DNA from: Acidobacteriota bacterium
Lineage (GTDB): Bacteria > Acidobacteriota > Blastocatellia > Chloracidobacteriales > JADJPF01
Length of the DNA: 64,000 nucleotides
NCBI GenBank assembly: GCA_016213785.1
Contig: JACQZQ010000061.1
Coordinates: 1-64,000 of the forward strand
Direction of reading: 5' to 3'
Shown: positions 9,701 to 17,672 of the stretch, in pieces
Numbering within the stretch: position 1 is the first letter of the stretch
Layout: each line of letters begins with the position of its first letter
Made by a program: the position numbers and the translations under genes
Notes under the pieces: generated by a model
The model's input: the letters and a program-made list of their open reading frames with translations, nothing else
What the model was told of the DNA's origin: nothing
The model's database searches: none

Positions 9701-10022
9701 AATTAGCATTGCAGTAAAAACAGTAATTAATAATGGATTTGGTAACAATCATTCACTTTGTCATGGTGATTTAGGAAATTTGGATTTTCTACTACAAGTA
9801 ATAGAAAAACAACCTAATTACAAAATCCATAACCAAGTGCAAAATATAGCTTCGGTTATTTTTAACAATATAGATAAACAGGGTTGGTTATGCGGGACTC
9901 CGCTTAGTGCAGAGTCCCCAGGTTTAATGGTTGGAATTGCGGGAATTGGTTATCAGTTATTACGTTTGGCTTCATCTTCTGTAGTTCCTTCCATTCTTTG
10001 TTTAGCGCCTCCAAAAATTTAA
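6777..10022 (+). CDS. lanM: Class II lanthipeptide synthetase LanM
   Basis: A 1081-residue bifunctional enzyme. The N-terminal dehydratase (DUF4135) phosphorylates and eliminates Ser/Thr. Its kinase-like motifs are visible: Asp282-x-His284 in GDSHKSG, the KLLYKPRS strand, His380 and Asn383 in DFHSENL, and Asp395 in VDLETLF. The C-terminal LanC-like cyclase (about 710-1075) has the repeated GG/HG helices, His889 in SHGVAG, and the three zinc ligands Cys949 (WCHGATG), Cys995 and His996 (LCHGDLG). Both halves look intact, so I expect lanthionine or methyllanthionine formation on the cluster's precursors. The start is weakly marked, 41 bases after the peptidase gene. Length and motif order fit normal LanM proteins. 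Confidence 0.93.
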   Translation: MLNFTESADWYRAINLKERISLLSKLSGLETLENMPDLELAQDRLKKWRNFSPLKKDKIFAQWLNLEGITEQDLLYLLGQSNDILKQCYESTPEWLKTIFRAFTYQNEGKIGLPVKLPKLIQDESIIGFLDVIKPLIDECCETLNKAIQQLSNEYKELPFDPNTIKDILLINILPDLLMELIQTMVKKCDELRQKGLLKGDTSKQRYEYFLDYMRQKDQALALLQEYPVLGRRLIIILNNWVKFSIETLERLCRDWINIKNVFTPEKDPGIIILDKESSVGDSHKSGQVITLTFSSGFKLLYKPRSLSMDLHFQQLLEWLNNKGIKPEFRTLKVLDCSSYGWMEFVTFQSCSSENEITNFYYRQGGNLALLYILYGVDFHSENLIAAGEHPILVDLETLFSQPDENNSNNKAAKYLQESVLRTGLLPMQIFGNNQHKGIDFSGLAGLSGQLTPYPLPYLELSGTDEIHIVRKQLRYEEENTHRPKLNGKDVILWDYIDTIVKGFTDVYQILQKNTAALISSDGLDGLITRFAKDEVRIILRSTRDYGVLLTESSNPNMLRNAIACEWLFDNLWKKTEDYPFLLKVIASERESLLEGFIPRFITHPDSTDLWSDDKKCVPNFFTKPVIDFVKTRLQNLSDEDLKKQIWLIRASFITLVEDTENVKPKSYKFNLNNNKTIDNKSLIKTATAIGDCLANLAITYQNKASWISLQVGNLNNYYISPSKLDLYDGLPGTTLFLAYLGYITNQLVYTELAKQAMENIRQQIKQPKNKELQNVGGYGGLSGIIYLLTHLAKLWNDPSLITEAVEIAKQLPFLIEKDNRFDLIYGSAGCITSLMNLYKFVVNPQDLEQIKSIIIQSGKHLVSKIEITPEGKGWTTIPGKKPPLGMSHGVAGIAWALLELSSFTKDSNFADLAQEALSYERSFFSPLMGNWPDINRDDTDEKFRVTWCHGATGIGIARLLSVEHLSTDKLIDQEISIAVKTVINNGFGNNHSLCHGDLGNLDFLLQVIEKQPNYKIHNQVQNIASVIFNNIDKQGWLCGTPLSAESPGLMVGIAGIGYQLLRLASSSVVPSILCLAPPKI

Positions 10023-10041
10023 TTTAAGTGGTGAGTAAATA

Positions 10042-11385
10042 ATGTCAGAAAAGGTTTTAGCTGATAAAAATACCATTTCTCAACCTACAACAAATACTAC
10101 AGCCGAATCTTCTGGTTTTGAGAAAAAATCTTTGTATAAATCAATTAAACTACATAAAGGTTTTTATTGGAGCATTTTAATAGTTCTTTTGCTAGTAGCA
10201 GCTTTTTCTCGTTGGGAAGTAACTGTAACAAGTGATTGCATTCTATTACCTGAAAAAGACCAATCCCTTGTTGCTTCTGTCCAAGAAAGTGGAGTATTAA
10301 AAGAAATTAAAGTAAAAGAAGGTGACTGGGTTGCTAGGGATGCTGTTTTAGCTATTTGCCAAGATATAGATATGGAAAAACAGTTATTAAAACTTAGTGC
10401 AGACATAAAACAATCCCAAGGCCGCCTTACTACATTGGAAAATCAATATGCTGAACAGCAAGCTAATGTTGAACAAGCTAAAAGTTACTACCAACAACGC
10501 CAACACGAAGCAACAGAACTAGTAGCAGAAGAAGAAGCAATAAAAAAGTATAAAAGTACAGGAGAATTGCTTTCAGAATATCCACCAGAATTACTTGAAC
10601 TAAATGCCCAAATACAAACTAAACAAAGCGAAGAACAAATTCAATTATTAGAGAAAAACCGTTACACTTTTCTCTTTAGTCAAGGCTTAGTTTCACAATT
10701 ACAAGTTGATGAATCAACAAGTCGTTATCAAATTACAACGCTAAATCGGCGTGCTGCTGAAGATCGTATGCGTGCTGGGGAACTAACTCATAGACGTAAA
10801 GTAAAAACAGCTACAACAGAAGAAAAAGTTACTCATGAAAACTTACAAGCTGCACTATATAAACTAAAAGCTTTAGAAACAGAAATGCAATCAATTAATA
10901 GCGAAATTTCTTCTAGTAGCAATGAATTAACTTTGCTTGAAAAAAAGAAAGAAGCTTTAACTATTAAAGCTGCTCAAGATGGTTTGGTTTTAGGACAAGA
11001 TATTGAAAAAAAGCTAGGCCAATATTTAGAAAGAGGAAGCGAATTTTGTCGTATTGCTAATATTTCAGAACTTCGTGCTGTTGTTGCTGTTTCAGAAAAA
11101 GAGATTACACAAGTTCGTTTAGGTAGTAATGTACGTATTCGTATCCGTTCACTAGTGGATCAAGTTTTTAATGGAACTGTTAGTTACATTGGTACTGAAG
11201 CAACCATAAAACCAGAAAATAACTTACGTGTATACAATTGTGAGGTAAAAGTAAAAAATGTTAGAGAACTTTTACGTCCAGGTATGAGTGGAGTAACTCG
11301 AATATCATTATCCTATCAACCAGGCTATATTATTCTATTTAGATGGCTTAAAGGTCTAGTAAAACTAGAATACTGGGTCTGGTAA
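10042..11385 (+). CDS. HlyD-family periplasmic adaptor / membrane fusion protein
   Basis: A 447-residue protein with one N-terminal membrane segment (about 41-56). A first biotinyl-lipoyl half-motif (ESGVLKEIKVKEGDWV, about 83-98) is followed by long Gln/Glu-rich coiled coils (about 110-310), then the second lipoyl half and beta-barrel (SELRAVVAVSEKEITQV). Such adaptors link an inner-membrane ABC or peptidase-containing transporter to the outer membrane. It starts 19 bases after lanM with a GGTGAG site and is the last gene of the cluster. Export of the modified peptide is the likely job, but no transporter partner is encoded after it. The partner may lie before the window or elsewhere. The C-terminal tail is unusually hydrophobic and aromatic. 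Confidence 0.85.
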   Translation: MSEKVLADKNTISQPTTNTTAESSGFEKKSLYKSIKLHKGFYWSILIVLLLVAAFSRWEVTVTSDCILLPEKDQSLVASVQESGVLKEIKVKEGDWVARDAVLAICQDIDMEKQLLKLSADIKQSQGRLTTLENQYAEQQANVEQAKSYYQQRQHEATELVAEEEAIKKYKSTGELLSEYPPELLELNAQIQTKQSEEQIQLLEKNRYTFLFSQGLVSQLQVDESTSRYQITTLNRRAAEDRMRAGELTHRRKVKTATTEEKVTHENLQAALYKLKALETEMQSINSEISSSSNELTLLEKKKEALTIKAAQDGLVLGQDIEKKLGQYLERGSEFCRIANISELRAVVAVSEKEITQVRLGSNVRIRIRSLVDQVFNGTVSYIGTEATIKPENNLRVYNCEVKVKNVRELLRPGMSGVTRISLSYQPGYIILFRWLKGLVKLEYWVW

Positions 11386-11419
11386 GGTAAATAAAAGTAA
11401 ATAAGAGTAAATTTTGATG

Positions 11420-11447
11420 AAATATAAGCTTATATAAACTTATATTT
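11420..11447. terminator. Inverted repeat at the convergent end of the RiPP cluster
   Basis: AAATATAAG at 11420-11428 pairs perfectly with CTTATATTT at 11439-11447 across a 10-base loop. It sits between two converging genes and overlaps the stop of the AraC gene. It is A/T only, so the stem is weak, but the position fits a bidirectional terminator. Confidence 0.4.
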
Positions 11448-12330
11448 TGGTTCTGATATTATTAACGTCTTTTATGGGCGAAGTACCAAACATTCTTGAA
11501 TACTCGCGGCTAAATTGAGAAGGGCTTTCATACCCTACACGATAGGAAGTATTAGCTGCATCACTCATTTCCAATAACATAATGCGGCGAGCCTCTAAAA
11601 GCCTCAACCGTTTTTGATACTGTAATGGAGTCATTGATGTTATTTCTTTAAAATGATGATGGAAAGAAGATAGGCTCATACTTACCATATTTGCCATATC
11701 CTCTACACTGATAGGTTTTGAGAAATTATTTTTTAACATTTCAATAACCCGTGCAATCTTTTGCATATTACTACCAGCTATTGCTATTTGTGCAATTTTT
11801 TGCCCATGTTCAGTATTAAGAAAACGATAATAAAGCTCTTGCATAATCAATGGAGATAGAATAGCAATATCTTTTGGTGTATCTAAAAGTCTTATAAGCC
11901 TTAAAATACAATCACTAAGTAAACTATCTAGTTTACCTACAAATAATCCCCTATAAGAAGTTGTATTTGTAGATTGGTTTTTATCCATCTTTGCTACTAA
12001 CTCTGTTAATTGATGTGCAACAATATCAAACTGAATACAGAGATAAGGCTTTTCTTTACTTGCTTCTACAACCTGACCTACTACTGGAAGATTGACTGAT
12101 ACGGCTAGATAATCTGATACAGAGTATTCATAAAATTCTTGTCCTAACATTAGTTGTTTTCTACCTTGTACAATGACACAAAGAGATGGGTTATAAACTA
12201 TAGGAAGTTTGCTGCTTGGTTCTGAAGTTCTAAAAAAGCTCAAACCATTGATTGCTGTTGGTTCTGCATCTTCTGTATGGGAGTGTTTATTAAGCAAAGA
12301 AATCAGTTCATTTTGTTGTTTGTTATTCAT
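11440..12330 (-). CDS. AraC-family transcriptional regulator (AraC_N type)
   Basis: A 296-residue regulator. The N-terminal cupin-like AraC_N domain (about 15-180; the segment NPSLCVIVQGRKQLMLGQ is characteristic) precedes two helix-turn-helix motifs (about 190-290, SVEDMANMVSMSLSSFHHHFK and SRVGYESPSQFSREYSRMFG-like). It is divergent from an SDR and an aldo/keto reductase, with about 150 bases between. That layout resembles YqhC-type regulators that induce aldehyde reductases under reactive-carbonyl stress. Regulation of its two neighbours is therefore likely, and control of the RiPP cluster cannot be excluded. Confidence 0.88.
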   Translation of the reverse strand: MNNKQQNELISLLNKHSHTEDAEPTAINGLSFFRTSEPSSKLPIVYNPSLCVIVQGRKQLMLGQEFYEYSVSDYLAVSVNLPVVGQVVEASKEKPYLCIQFDIVAHQLTELVAKMDKNQSTNTTSYRGLFVGKLDSLLSDCILRLIRLLDTPKDIAILSPLIMQELYYRFLNTEHGQKIAQIAIAGSNMQKIARVIEMLKNNFSKPISVEDMANMVSMSLSSFHHHFKEITSMTPLQYQKRLRLLEARRIMLLEMSDAANTSYRVGYESPSQFSREYSRMFGTSPIKDVNNIRTKI

Positions 12331-12481
12331 AATTAAACCATAACTTAAAAATATTTGTTGTATAAGCTTTATTATTTTTTAATTTGGAGAAATAGGCAAT
12401 TATTTAACACGTTTATGTATTTAAAAAAACTTTTTCTGGCTTACTATAGACTTATCATAAATACAAAGAAAGGTTTTGATA

Positions 12482-13234
12482 ATGAGTATAGCAATTGTAA
12501 CAGGTGGAAGTCGTGGTTTGGGAAAAAGTATCTCTTTACATCTTGCCCAAAAACGCCATGACATTATTTTGACTTATAACAACAAAAAAAATGAAGCTGA
12601 AGAAGTTGTAAAGTTAATTGAAAATAGCGGTAACAAAGCTTTGGCATTGCAACTAGATGTGTCTGAGCATAAGTCTTTTACCCAATTTGCTGAAACTGTT
12701 AAAGAAGTTCTAAAGACAAACTGGGAGCGTGATAGCTTTGATTTTCTAATCAATAATGCAGGAGTTGGTATACATGCTTCTTTTATGGAAACCACAGAAC
12801 AGCAATTTGATCAGTTAATGAACACTCATTTTAAGGGTACGTTTTTCTTAACACAAAAATTACTTCCTTTTATAAAAAATGGAGGGCGTATAGTAAACAT
12901 CTCTTCGGGGCTAGCGCGTTTTAGCTTTCCTGGTTATTCTGCTTATGCAGCAATGAAAGGCGCTATTGAAGTACTAACACGTTATATGGCAAAAGAATTA
13001 GGCTCTCGCAATATTGCCGTAAATGTTATTGCTCCTGGAGCAATAGAGACTGATTTTGGTGATGGTAGTGTACGAGATAATAAAGAGTTAAATGCTTTTA
13101 TTTCTTCACTTACAGCACTAGGGCGCGTAGGTTTGCCTGATGATATAGGAGGTGCTGTGGCAGCCCTTCTATCTGAAGATAGTCGTTGGATAAATGGGCA
13201 ACGTATTGAAGTAGCTGGTGGAATCTTCCTATAA
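12482..13234 (+). CDS. Short-chain dehydrogenase/reductase (SDR)
   Basis: A 250-residue classical SDR. It has the nucleotide-binding TGGSRGLGKSI motif near residue 7, the NNAGVG motif, a catalytic Ser in INISSGLA-type sequence, and YAAMKGA giving Tyr-x-x-x-Lys. The C-terminus IEVAGGIFL is typical of 3-oxoacyl-ACP-reductase-like SDRs. I place the start at the ATG at 12482, with AAAGG 8 bases upstream; an in-frame TTG two codons earlier lacks support. Substrate unknown. It is probably induced together with the following aldo/keto reductase by the divergent AraC protein. Confidence 0.88.
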   Translation: MSIAIVTGGSRGLGKSISLHLAQKRHDIILTYNNKKNEAEEVVKLIENSGNKALALQLDVSEHKSFTQFAETVKEVLKTNWERDSFDFLINNAGVGIHASFMETTEQQFDQLMNTHFKGTFFLTQKLLPFIKNGGRIVNISSGLARFSFPGYSAYAAMKGAIEVLTRYMAKELGSRNIAVNVIAPGAIETDFGDGSVRDNKELNAFISSLTALGRVGLPDDIGGAVAALLSEDSRWINGQRIEVAGGIFL

Positions 13235-13326
13235 AAGCTATGAATTCCTAATGTGATGGTTTTAGCGTTTTAAGCTAAATAAATGTCAACCAAATTTAAT
13301 CAGTATTAAACTTATCAGGAGTAAAT

Positions 13327-14358
13327 ATGCGATATAGATTATTAGGAAAAAGTGGATTAAGAGTTTCAGAAATTTGTTTAGGAACAATGACTTTTGGAGA
13401 AGATTGGGGTTGGGGATCTTCTAAAGAAGAAAGCCAACAAGTTTTTAATACCTTTTTAGAATCAGGAGGTAACTTTATAGATACTGCAAATGTTTATACC
13501 AATGGTAATAGCGAAAGACTATTGGGAGAGTTTATTAAAGAACACAGAGATAAGGTTGTTTTAGCTACTAAATATACTAATAGTGCTCCCCTTAATGACC
13601 CTAATTCTGGAGGCAATCAGCGTAAAAATATGGTACAGGCTGTAGAGAAAAGCCTTAAACGCTTGCAAACAGATTACATTGACCTTTACTGGCTACATAT
13701 TTGGGATCAAATAACCCCAATAGAAGAAGTAATGAGAGCCTTTGATGATTTAGTTAGACAGGGTAAAGTGCTCTACATTGGCATTTCTGATGCACCAGCT
13801 TGGGTAGTTTCTAAGGCTAATACTTTAGCTGAGTTTAGAGGCTGGACATCTTTTACTGGATTACAAATTGAATATAGTTTAGTAGAAAGAACTCCTGAGA
13901 GAGAATTACTACCAATGGCACAAGCTCTTGGTTTAACAGTAACAGCCTGGTCGCCTTTAGCAGGTGGAGTATTATCGGGTAAATATCTTGATTCTACTAC
14001 TACTGAAGCGCGTTATAATAGCCCCCAAATGCAACAATTTCTTACAAATAAAGAACGTAGCACACTTATTGCTAAAGAAGTAAAAGCTATTGCTAATGAT
14101 ATTAGTCGTTCTCCATCACAAGTAGCGCTTGCTTGGTTGCGACAACGAAGTATTCCTATTATACCTATAATAGGTGCACGTACAACGACTCAATTAAAAG
14201 ACAATTTAGCCTGCTTAGATTTAACTCTTAGCCCAGAACAATTACTAAGACTAGAAGAAGTAAGTAAAATAGAGCTAGGTTTTCCTAATGAATTTTTTAC
14301 AAAAGATATGGTTAAAACCTTTGTTTATGGTGGCTTAAAAGATCAAATAGACATTTAA
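13327..14358 (+). CDS. Aldo/keto reductase
   Basis: A 343-residue AKR-fold NADPH oxidoreductase. Visible features are the N-terminal RLLGKSGLRVSEICLGTMTFG, the catalytic Asp and Tyr in DTANVYTNGNSE, the catalytic Lys in VVLATKYT and the His in YWLHIWD. The C-terminal cofactor segment IIPIIGART is also present. These enzymes reduce aldehydes and ketones. The gene is 92 bases after the SDR and has its own ribosome site (CAGGAG). The set with an AraC_N regulator points to carbonyl detoxification rather than a dedicated pathway; substrate is not predictable from sequence. Confidence 0.88.
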   Translation: MRYRLLGKSGLRVSEICLGTMTFGEDWGWGSSKEESQQVFNTFLESGGNFIDTANVYTNGNSERLLGEFIKEHRDKVVLATKYTNSAPLNDPNSGGNQRKNMVQAVEKSLKRLQTDYIDLYWLHIWDQITPIEEVMRAFDDLVRQGKVLYIGISDAPAWVVSKANTLAEFRGWTSFTGLQIEYSLVERTPERELLPMAQALGLTVTAWSPLAGGVLSGKYLDSTTTEARYNSPQMQQFLTNKERSTLIAKEVKAIANDISRSPSQVALAWLRQRSIPIIPIIGARTTTQLKDNLACLDLTLSPEQLLRLEEVSKIELGFPNEFFTKDMVKTFVYGGLKDQIDI

Positions 14359-14447
14359 AGTTAATAAAATGGCTAGACAACATATTTTCTATAAAAGCGG
14401 AAAGCGTAAATCCTTAGAGAAAAACATATATACTTTGGGAGAAAATA

Positions 14448-14480
14448 AAAAAGGCAATACTTTATAAGTATTGCCTTTTT
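14448..14480. terminator. Bidirectional rho-independent terminator
   Basis: A perfect 13-bp stem (14448-14460 with 14468-14480) around a 7-base loop has A-runs on the left and T-runs on the right. It can therefore terminate both the aldo/keto reductase transcript and the converging aceBA transcript. Confidence 0.85.
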
Positions 14481-14505
14481 ATAGAAAGATTTAAGGAGAA
14501 TTTCT

Positions 14506-15825
14506 TTAGTGTGTTGCTACCTCAGCAACTTCATTAGCATGAAATTGTTCTTCTTCTGTTGAACCTACTAAAGCTAAGGTAGATGCTTCTCCACCAGAGA
14601 TTACTTGTGCAAGCTCATCAAAATAACCTGTTCCGACAAACTCTTGGTGTTTGGTAGCAGTATATCCAAAAGCCTCACCTGCAAATTCATTGGCTTGGAA
14701 GTCTGCATAAGCTGTCATTCCTGTATCACGATAAGCGCGAGCAAGCTCAAACATTGAGTAATTTAATGCATGGAAACCAGCAAGTGTAATAAATTGGAAT
14801 TTATAACCCATTGCCGCAAGCTCTTTTTGGAATTTAGCTATAGTAGTATCATCTAATTTACGTTTCCAGTTAAATGATGGGGAGCAATTATAGGCCAAAA
14901 GTTTTCCTGGGAATTTAGCATGAATGCCTTCAGCAAAACGTTTTGCTTCTTCAACATTGGGTGAAGAGGTTTCGCACCAAATCATATCTGCATAAGGAGC
15001 ATAAGATAAACCTCTTGCAATAGCAGCATCTAAACCGCCACGCATACGATAGAAGCCTTCAGAAGTTCTTTCACCAGTTAAAAATGCTTGATCTCTTGGG
15101 TCAATATCGCTAGTGATTAGGTGTGCGCCATTAGCATCTGTACGTGCTACAACAACACTTGGAACTCCCATAACATCGCTTGCAAGTCTAGCAGCATTTA
15201 ATTTTTGGATAAATTCCATAGTTGGGACTAAAACTTTGCCACCCATATGACCACATTTTTTAGCCGAAGCTAATTGATCTTCCCAATGTACTCCAGATGC
15301 GCCTGCTTCAATCATTGCTTTCATTAATTCAAAAGCATTTAATGATCCACCAAAACCTGCTTCTGCATCAGCAACAATTGGAGCAAACCAGTAAACATCA
15401 GCTTTTCCTTTAGAATGTTGAATTTGATCTGCTCTAGTTAATGAATTATTAATTTTACGTACTACATTAGGGACGCTATCAGCAGGATAGAGGCTTTGAT
15501 CAGGATACATCTGACCAGCATTATTAGCATCAGCGGCTACTTGCCATCCGCTTAAATAAATAGCTTTAAGTCCTGCGCGAACTTGTTGGACAGCTTGATT
15601 TCCAGTCAATGCGCCTAGGGCTGCAACATGACCATCTTGGTGAAGAAGATCCCATAATCTTTTGGCACCTGTTTCTGCAAGGGTATAGCTTATTCTCATA
15701 GAACCACGCAAACGAGCAACATCTTGAGCCGTATAACTTCTAATTATGCCTTTCCATCGTGGATCGGTTTGCCAGCTTTGATTTATCAAATTAGCATCGT
15801 GATTAATCTTATCAAAATTACTCAT
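14506..15825 (-). CDS. aceA: Isocitrate lyase
   Basis: A 439-residue enzyme of the normal bacterial length that cleaves isocitrate to glyoxylate and succinate. The catalytic loop KKCGHMGG, the VARTDANGA metal-site segment, and WCETSSPN / [10 protein letters not shown] substrate-binding segments are all present. It lies 33 bases downstream of malate synthase on the same strand, so the glyoxylate shunt is encoded as an aceBA operon. The ribosome site is AAGGAT. The shunt lets cells grow on acetate or fatty acids. No regulator is adjacent, and no kinase/phosphatase gene for isocitrate dehydrogenase is in the window. Confidence 0.96.
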   Translation of the reverse strand: MSNFDKINHDANLINQSWQTDPRWKGIIRSYTAQDVARLRGSMRISYTLAETGAKRLWDLLHQDGHVAALGALTGNQAVQQVRAGLKAIYLSGWQVAADANNAGQMYPDQSLYPADSVPNVVRKINNSLTRADQIQHSKGKADVYWFAPIVADAEAGFGGSLNAFELMKAMIEAGASGVHWEDQLASAKKCGHMGGKVLVPTMEFIQKLNAARLASDVMGVPSVVVARTDANGAHLITSDIDPRDQAFLTGERTSEGFYRMRGGLDAAIARGLSYAPYADMIWCETSSPNVEEAKRFAEGIHAKFPGKLLAYNCSPSFNWKRKLDDTTIAKFQKELAAMGYKFQFITLAGFHALNYSMFELARAYRDTGMTAYADFQANEFAGEAFGYTATKHQEFVGTGYFDELAQVISGGEASTLALVGSTEEEQFHANEVAEVATH

Positions 15826-15858
15826 AATAATATCCTTAATATCCTTTCAATTAATTGA

Positions 15859-17502
15859 TTAATTTAAATATTGGTAAGCAGGTAAAGTGAGAAAATCTAC
15901 AAACTCGTCATTTGTAGATATTTTTTGGAAAAGTTCCCCTGCTAGGCTATATTTACCCGCAGAAAAATTTTCCCCCCCAACAGAAAGTTTAATTTTTTCT
16001 AATTCTTCGGCCAAAATCTTTTCAACTAACTCTTTAGTAATTCGTTCACCATTGTCTAACTGTGCATTATGCTTAATCCATTGCCATACTTGTGCTCTAG
16101 AGATTTCTGCTGTTGCTGCATCTTCCATTAAGTTATAGAGCGGAACACACCCAGTTCCTCTAAGCCATGCTTCTAGATATAGCATTCCAACATTAATATT
16201 TGTTCTTAATCCTGCTAGAGTGATGGTTCCACTAGGCACAGCCAGTAAATCTTCTGCTTTAACTACTACATCTTCGCGTAAACGGTGGATTTGATTAGGT
16301 GTAGGCATAGCTTGATCAAACTCTTGCATTGCTATAGGAACTAGCCCAGGATGAGCAACCCAAGTTCCATCATGTCCATTAGAGACTTCTCGTTTTTTAT
16401 CGGCAATTACTTTATCTATTGCAATTTGATTAGCTTGAGGGTCATTTTTTATAGGGATTTGTGCAGCCATTCCACCCATAGCATGCACTCCTCGCTTATG
16501 ACAGGTTTGAATTAAAAGTAGCGAATAGGAACTTAGAAAATGTGTAGCCATTGTAACTTGTGCGCGATCTGGCAAAATACAATTAGCATAATTACGAAAC
16601 TTCTTTATAAAGCTAAAAATATAATCCCAACGACCACAATTTAGCCCAGCAGAATGCTCTTTTAATTCATAAAGAATTTCATCCATCTCAAAGGCTGCTA
16701 GAATGGTTTCTATTAAAACAGTAGCTTTAATTGTTCCCTGTGAAATACCTAAAGTGTCTTGAGCTAAGACAAATGCACTATTCCAAAGTCTAGCTTCTAA
16801 ATGGCTTTCCATTTTTGGAAGATAAAAATAGGGACCTGTCCCTTTTTCTATAAGCGTTTTAGCATTATGGAAGAAAAATAGTCCAAAATCAAAAAGCCCA
16901 CCAGAAATAGTTTTACCATCAATTAAGACATTCTTTTCTATTAAGTGCCAACCCCTAGGACGTACCATTAGAACAGCAACTTTTTCATTTAACTTATACT
17001 GTTTTCCTTCAGGGCTGGAGTAGGTAATAGTTCTATTTATTGCATCTCTTAAATTAATTTGCCCTTGAATTGTGGCTTCCCAGGTTGGCGAGTGTGAGTC
17101 TTCAAAGTCTGCCATAAAGACTTTTGCACCAGAATTTAATGCGTTTATTACCATTTTTCTATCTACTGGGCCAGTAATTTCAACACGTCGATCTTGGAGA
17201 TCTTGGGGAAGGGGAGCGACTTTCCAGACACTTTCACGAATTTCTTTAGTCTCTTTTAAGAAATTTGGCATTTCACCAGCATCAATTCTAGATTGTCTCT
17301 CTGCTCGTTTACTTAAAAGTTCTTCACGACTACCAGAAAATTTTTTTACTAGTGTGGCAACAAAACGGAGTGCTTCAGGGGTTAGGATCTCTCTAAACTC
17401 TTCGCTTACGTAAGCTCTAATTTCTATATTGTCTGCTTGCAAAATCTGGTTTAATTCAGATTCTCTTACTGTTTTTGAGCCGGATTTTTGTTCTATTGGC
17501 AT
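15859..17502 (-). CDS. aceB: Malate synthase A
   Basis: A 547-residue malate synthase of the A type (about 530-550 residues). It condenses glyoxylate with acetyl-CoA. Characteristic segments are [12 protein letters not shown] (acid/metal site), [27 protein letters not shown], and [13 protein letters not shown]. The start has a GGAAAGG site in front. It is the first gene of the aceBA pair. The promoter must lie in the roughly 170 bases between this gene and the 3' end of the convergent-side unknown gene; no clear operator was seen there. Confidence 0.96.
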   Translation of the reverse strand: MPIEQKSGSKTVRESELNQILQADNIEIRAYVSEEFREILTPEALRFVATLVKKFSGSREELLSKRAERQSRIDAGEMPNFLKETKEIRESVWKVAPLPQDLQDRRVEITGPVDRKMVINALNSGAKVFMADFEDSHSPTWEATIQGQINLRDAINRTITYSSPEGKQYKLNEKVAVLMVRPRGWHLIEKNVLIDGKTISGGLFDFGLFFFHNAKTLIEKGTGPYFYLPKMESHLEARLWNSAFVLAQDTLGISQGTIKATVLIETILAAFEMDEILYELKEHSAGLNCGRWDYIFSFIKKFRNYANCILPDRAQVTMATHFLSSYSLLLIQTCHKRGVHAMGGMAAQIPIKNDPQANQIAIDKVIADKKREVSNGHDGTWVAHPGLVPIAMQEFDQAMPTPNQIHRLREDVVVKAEDLLAVPSGTITLAGLRTNINVGMLYLEAWLRGTGCVPLYNLMEDAATAEISRAQVWQWIKHNAQLDNGERITKELVEKILAEELEKIKLSVGGENFSAGKYSLAGELFQKISTNDEFVDFLTLPAYQYLN

Positions 17503-17672
17503 AGAGATACACCTTTCCTATCAATAAGTTGCAAGCTTTATTAAAATGTTTATGGAAATGTTTACCTAATATAAGCAAAACGAAGTTTCTCGTCAAGCGA
17601 ATTTTCGCTGGATTTGAAAAATTAGCTGGAAATATAAAATTAACTAGAAAGAGGTTTTATAAGGGGGTTATA

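Noticed and set aside
12355-12561. 68-residue plus-strand frame before the SDR
   Set aside because: It overlaps the SDR in another frame and has no ribosome site; its codons do not look like a protein family.
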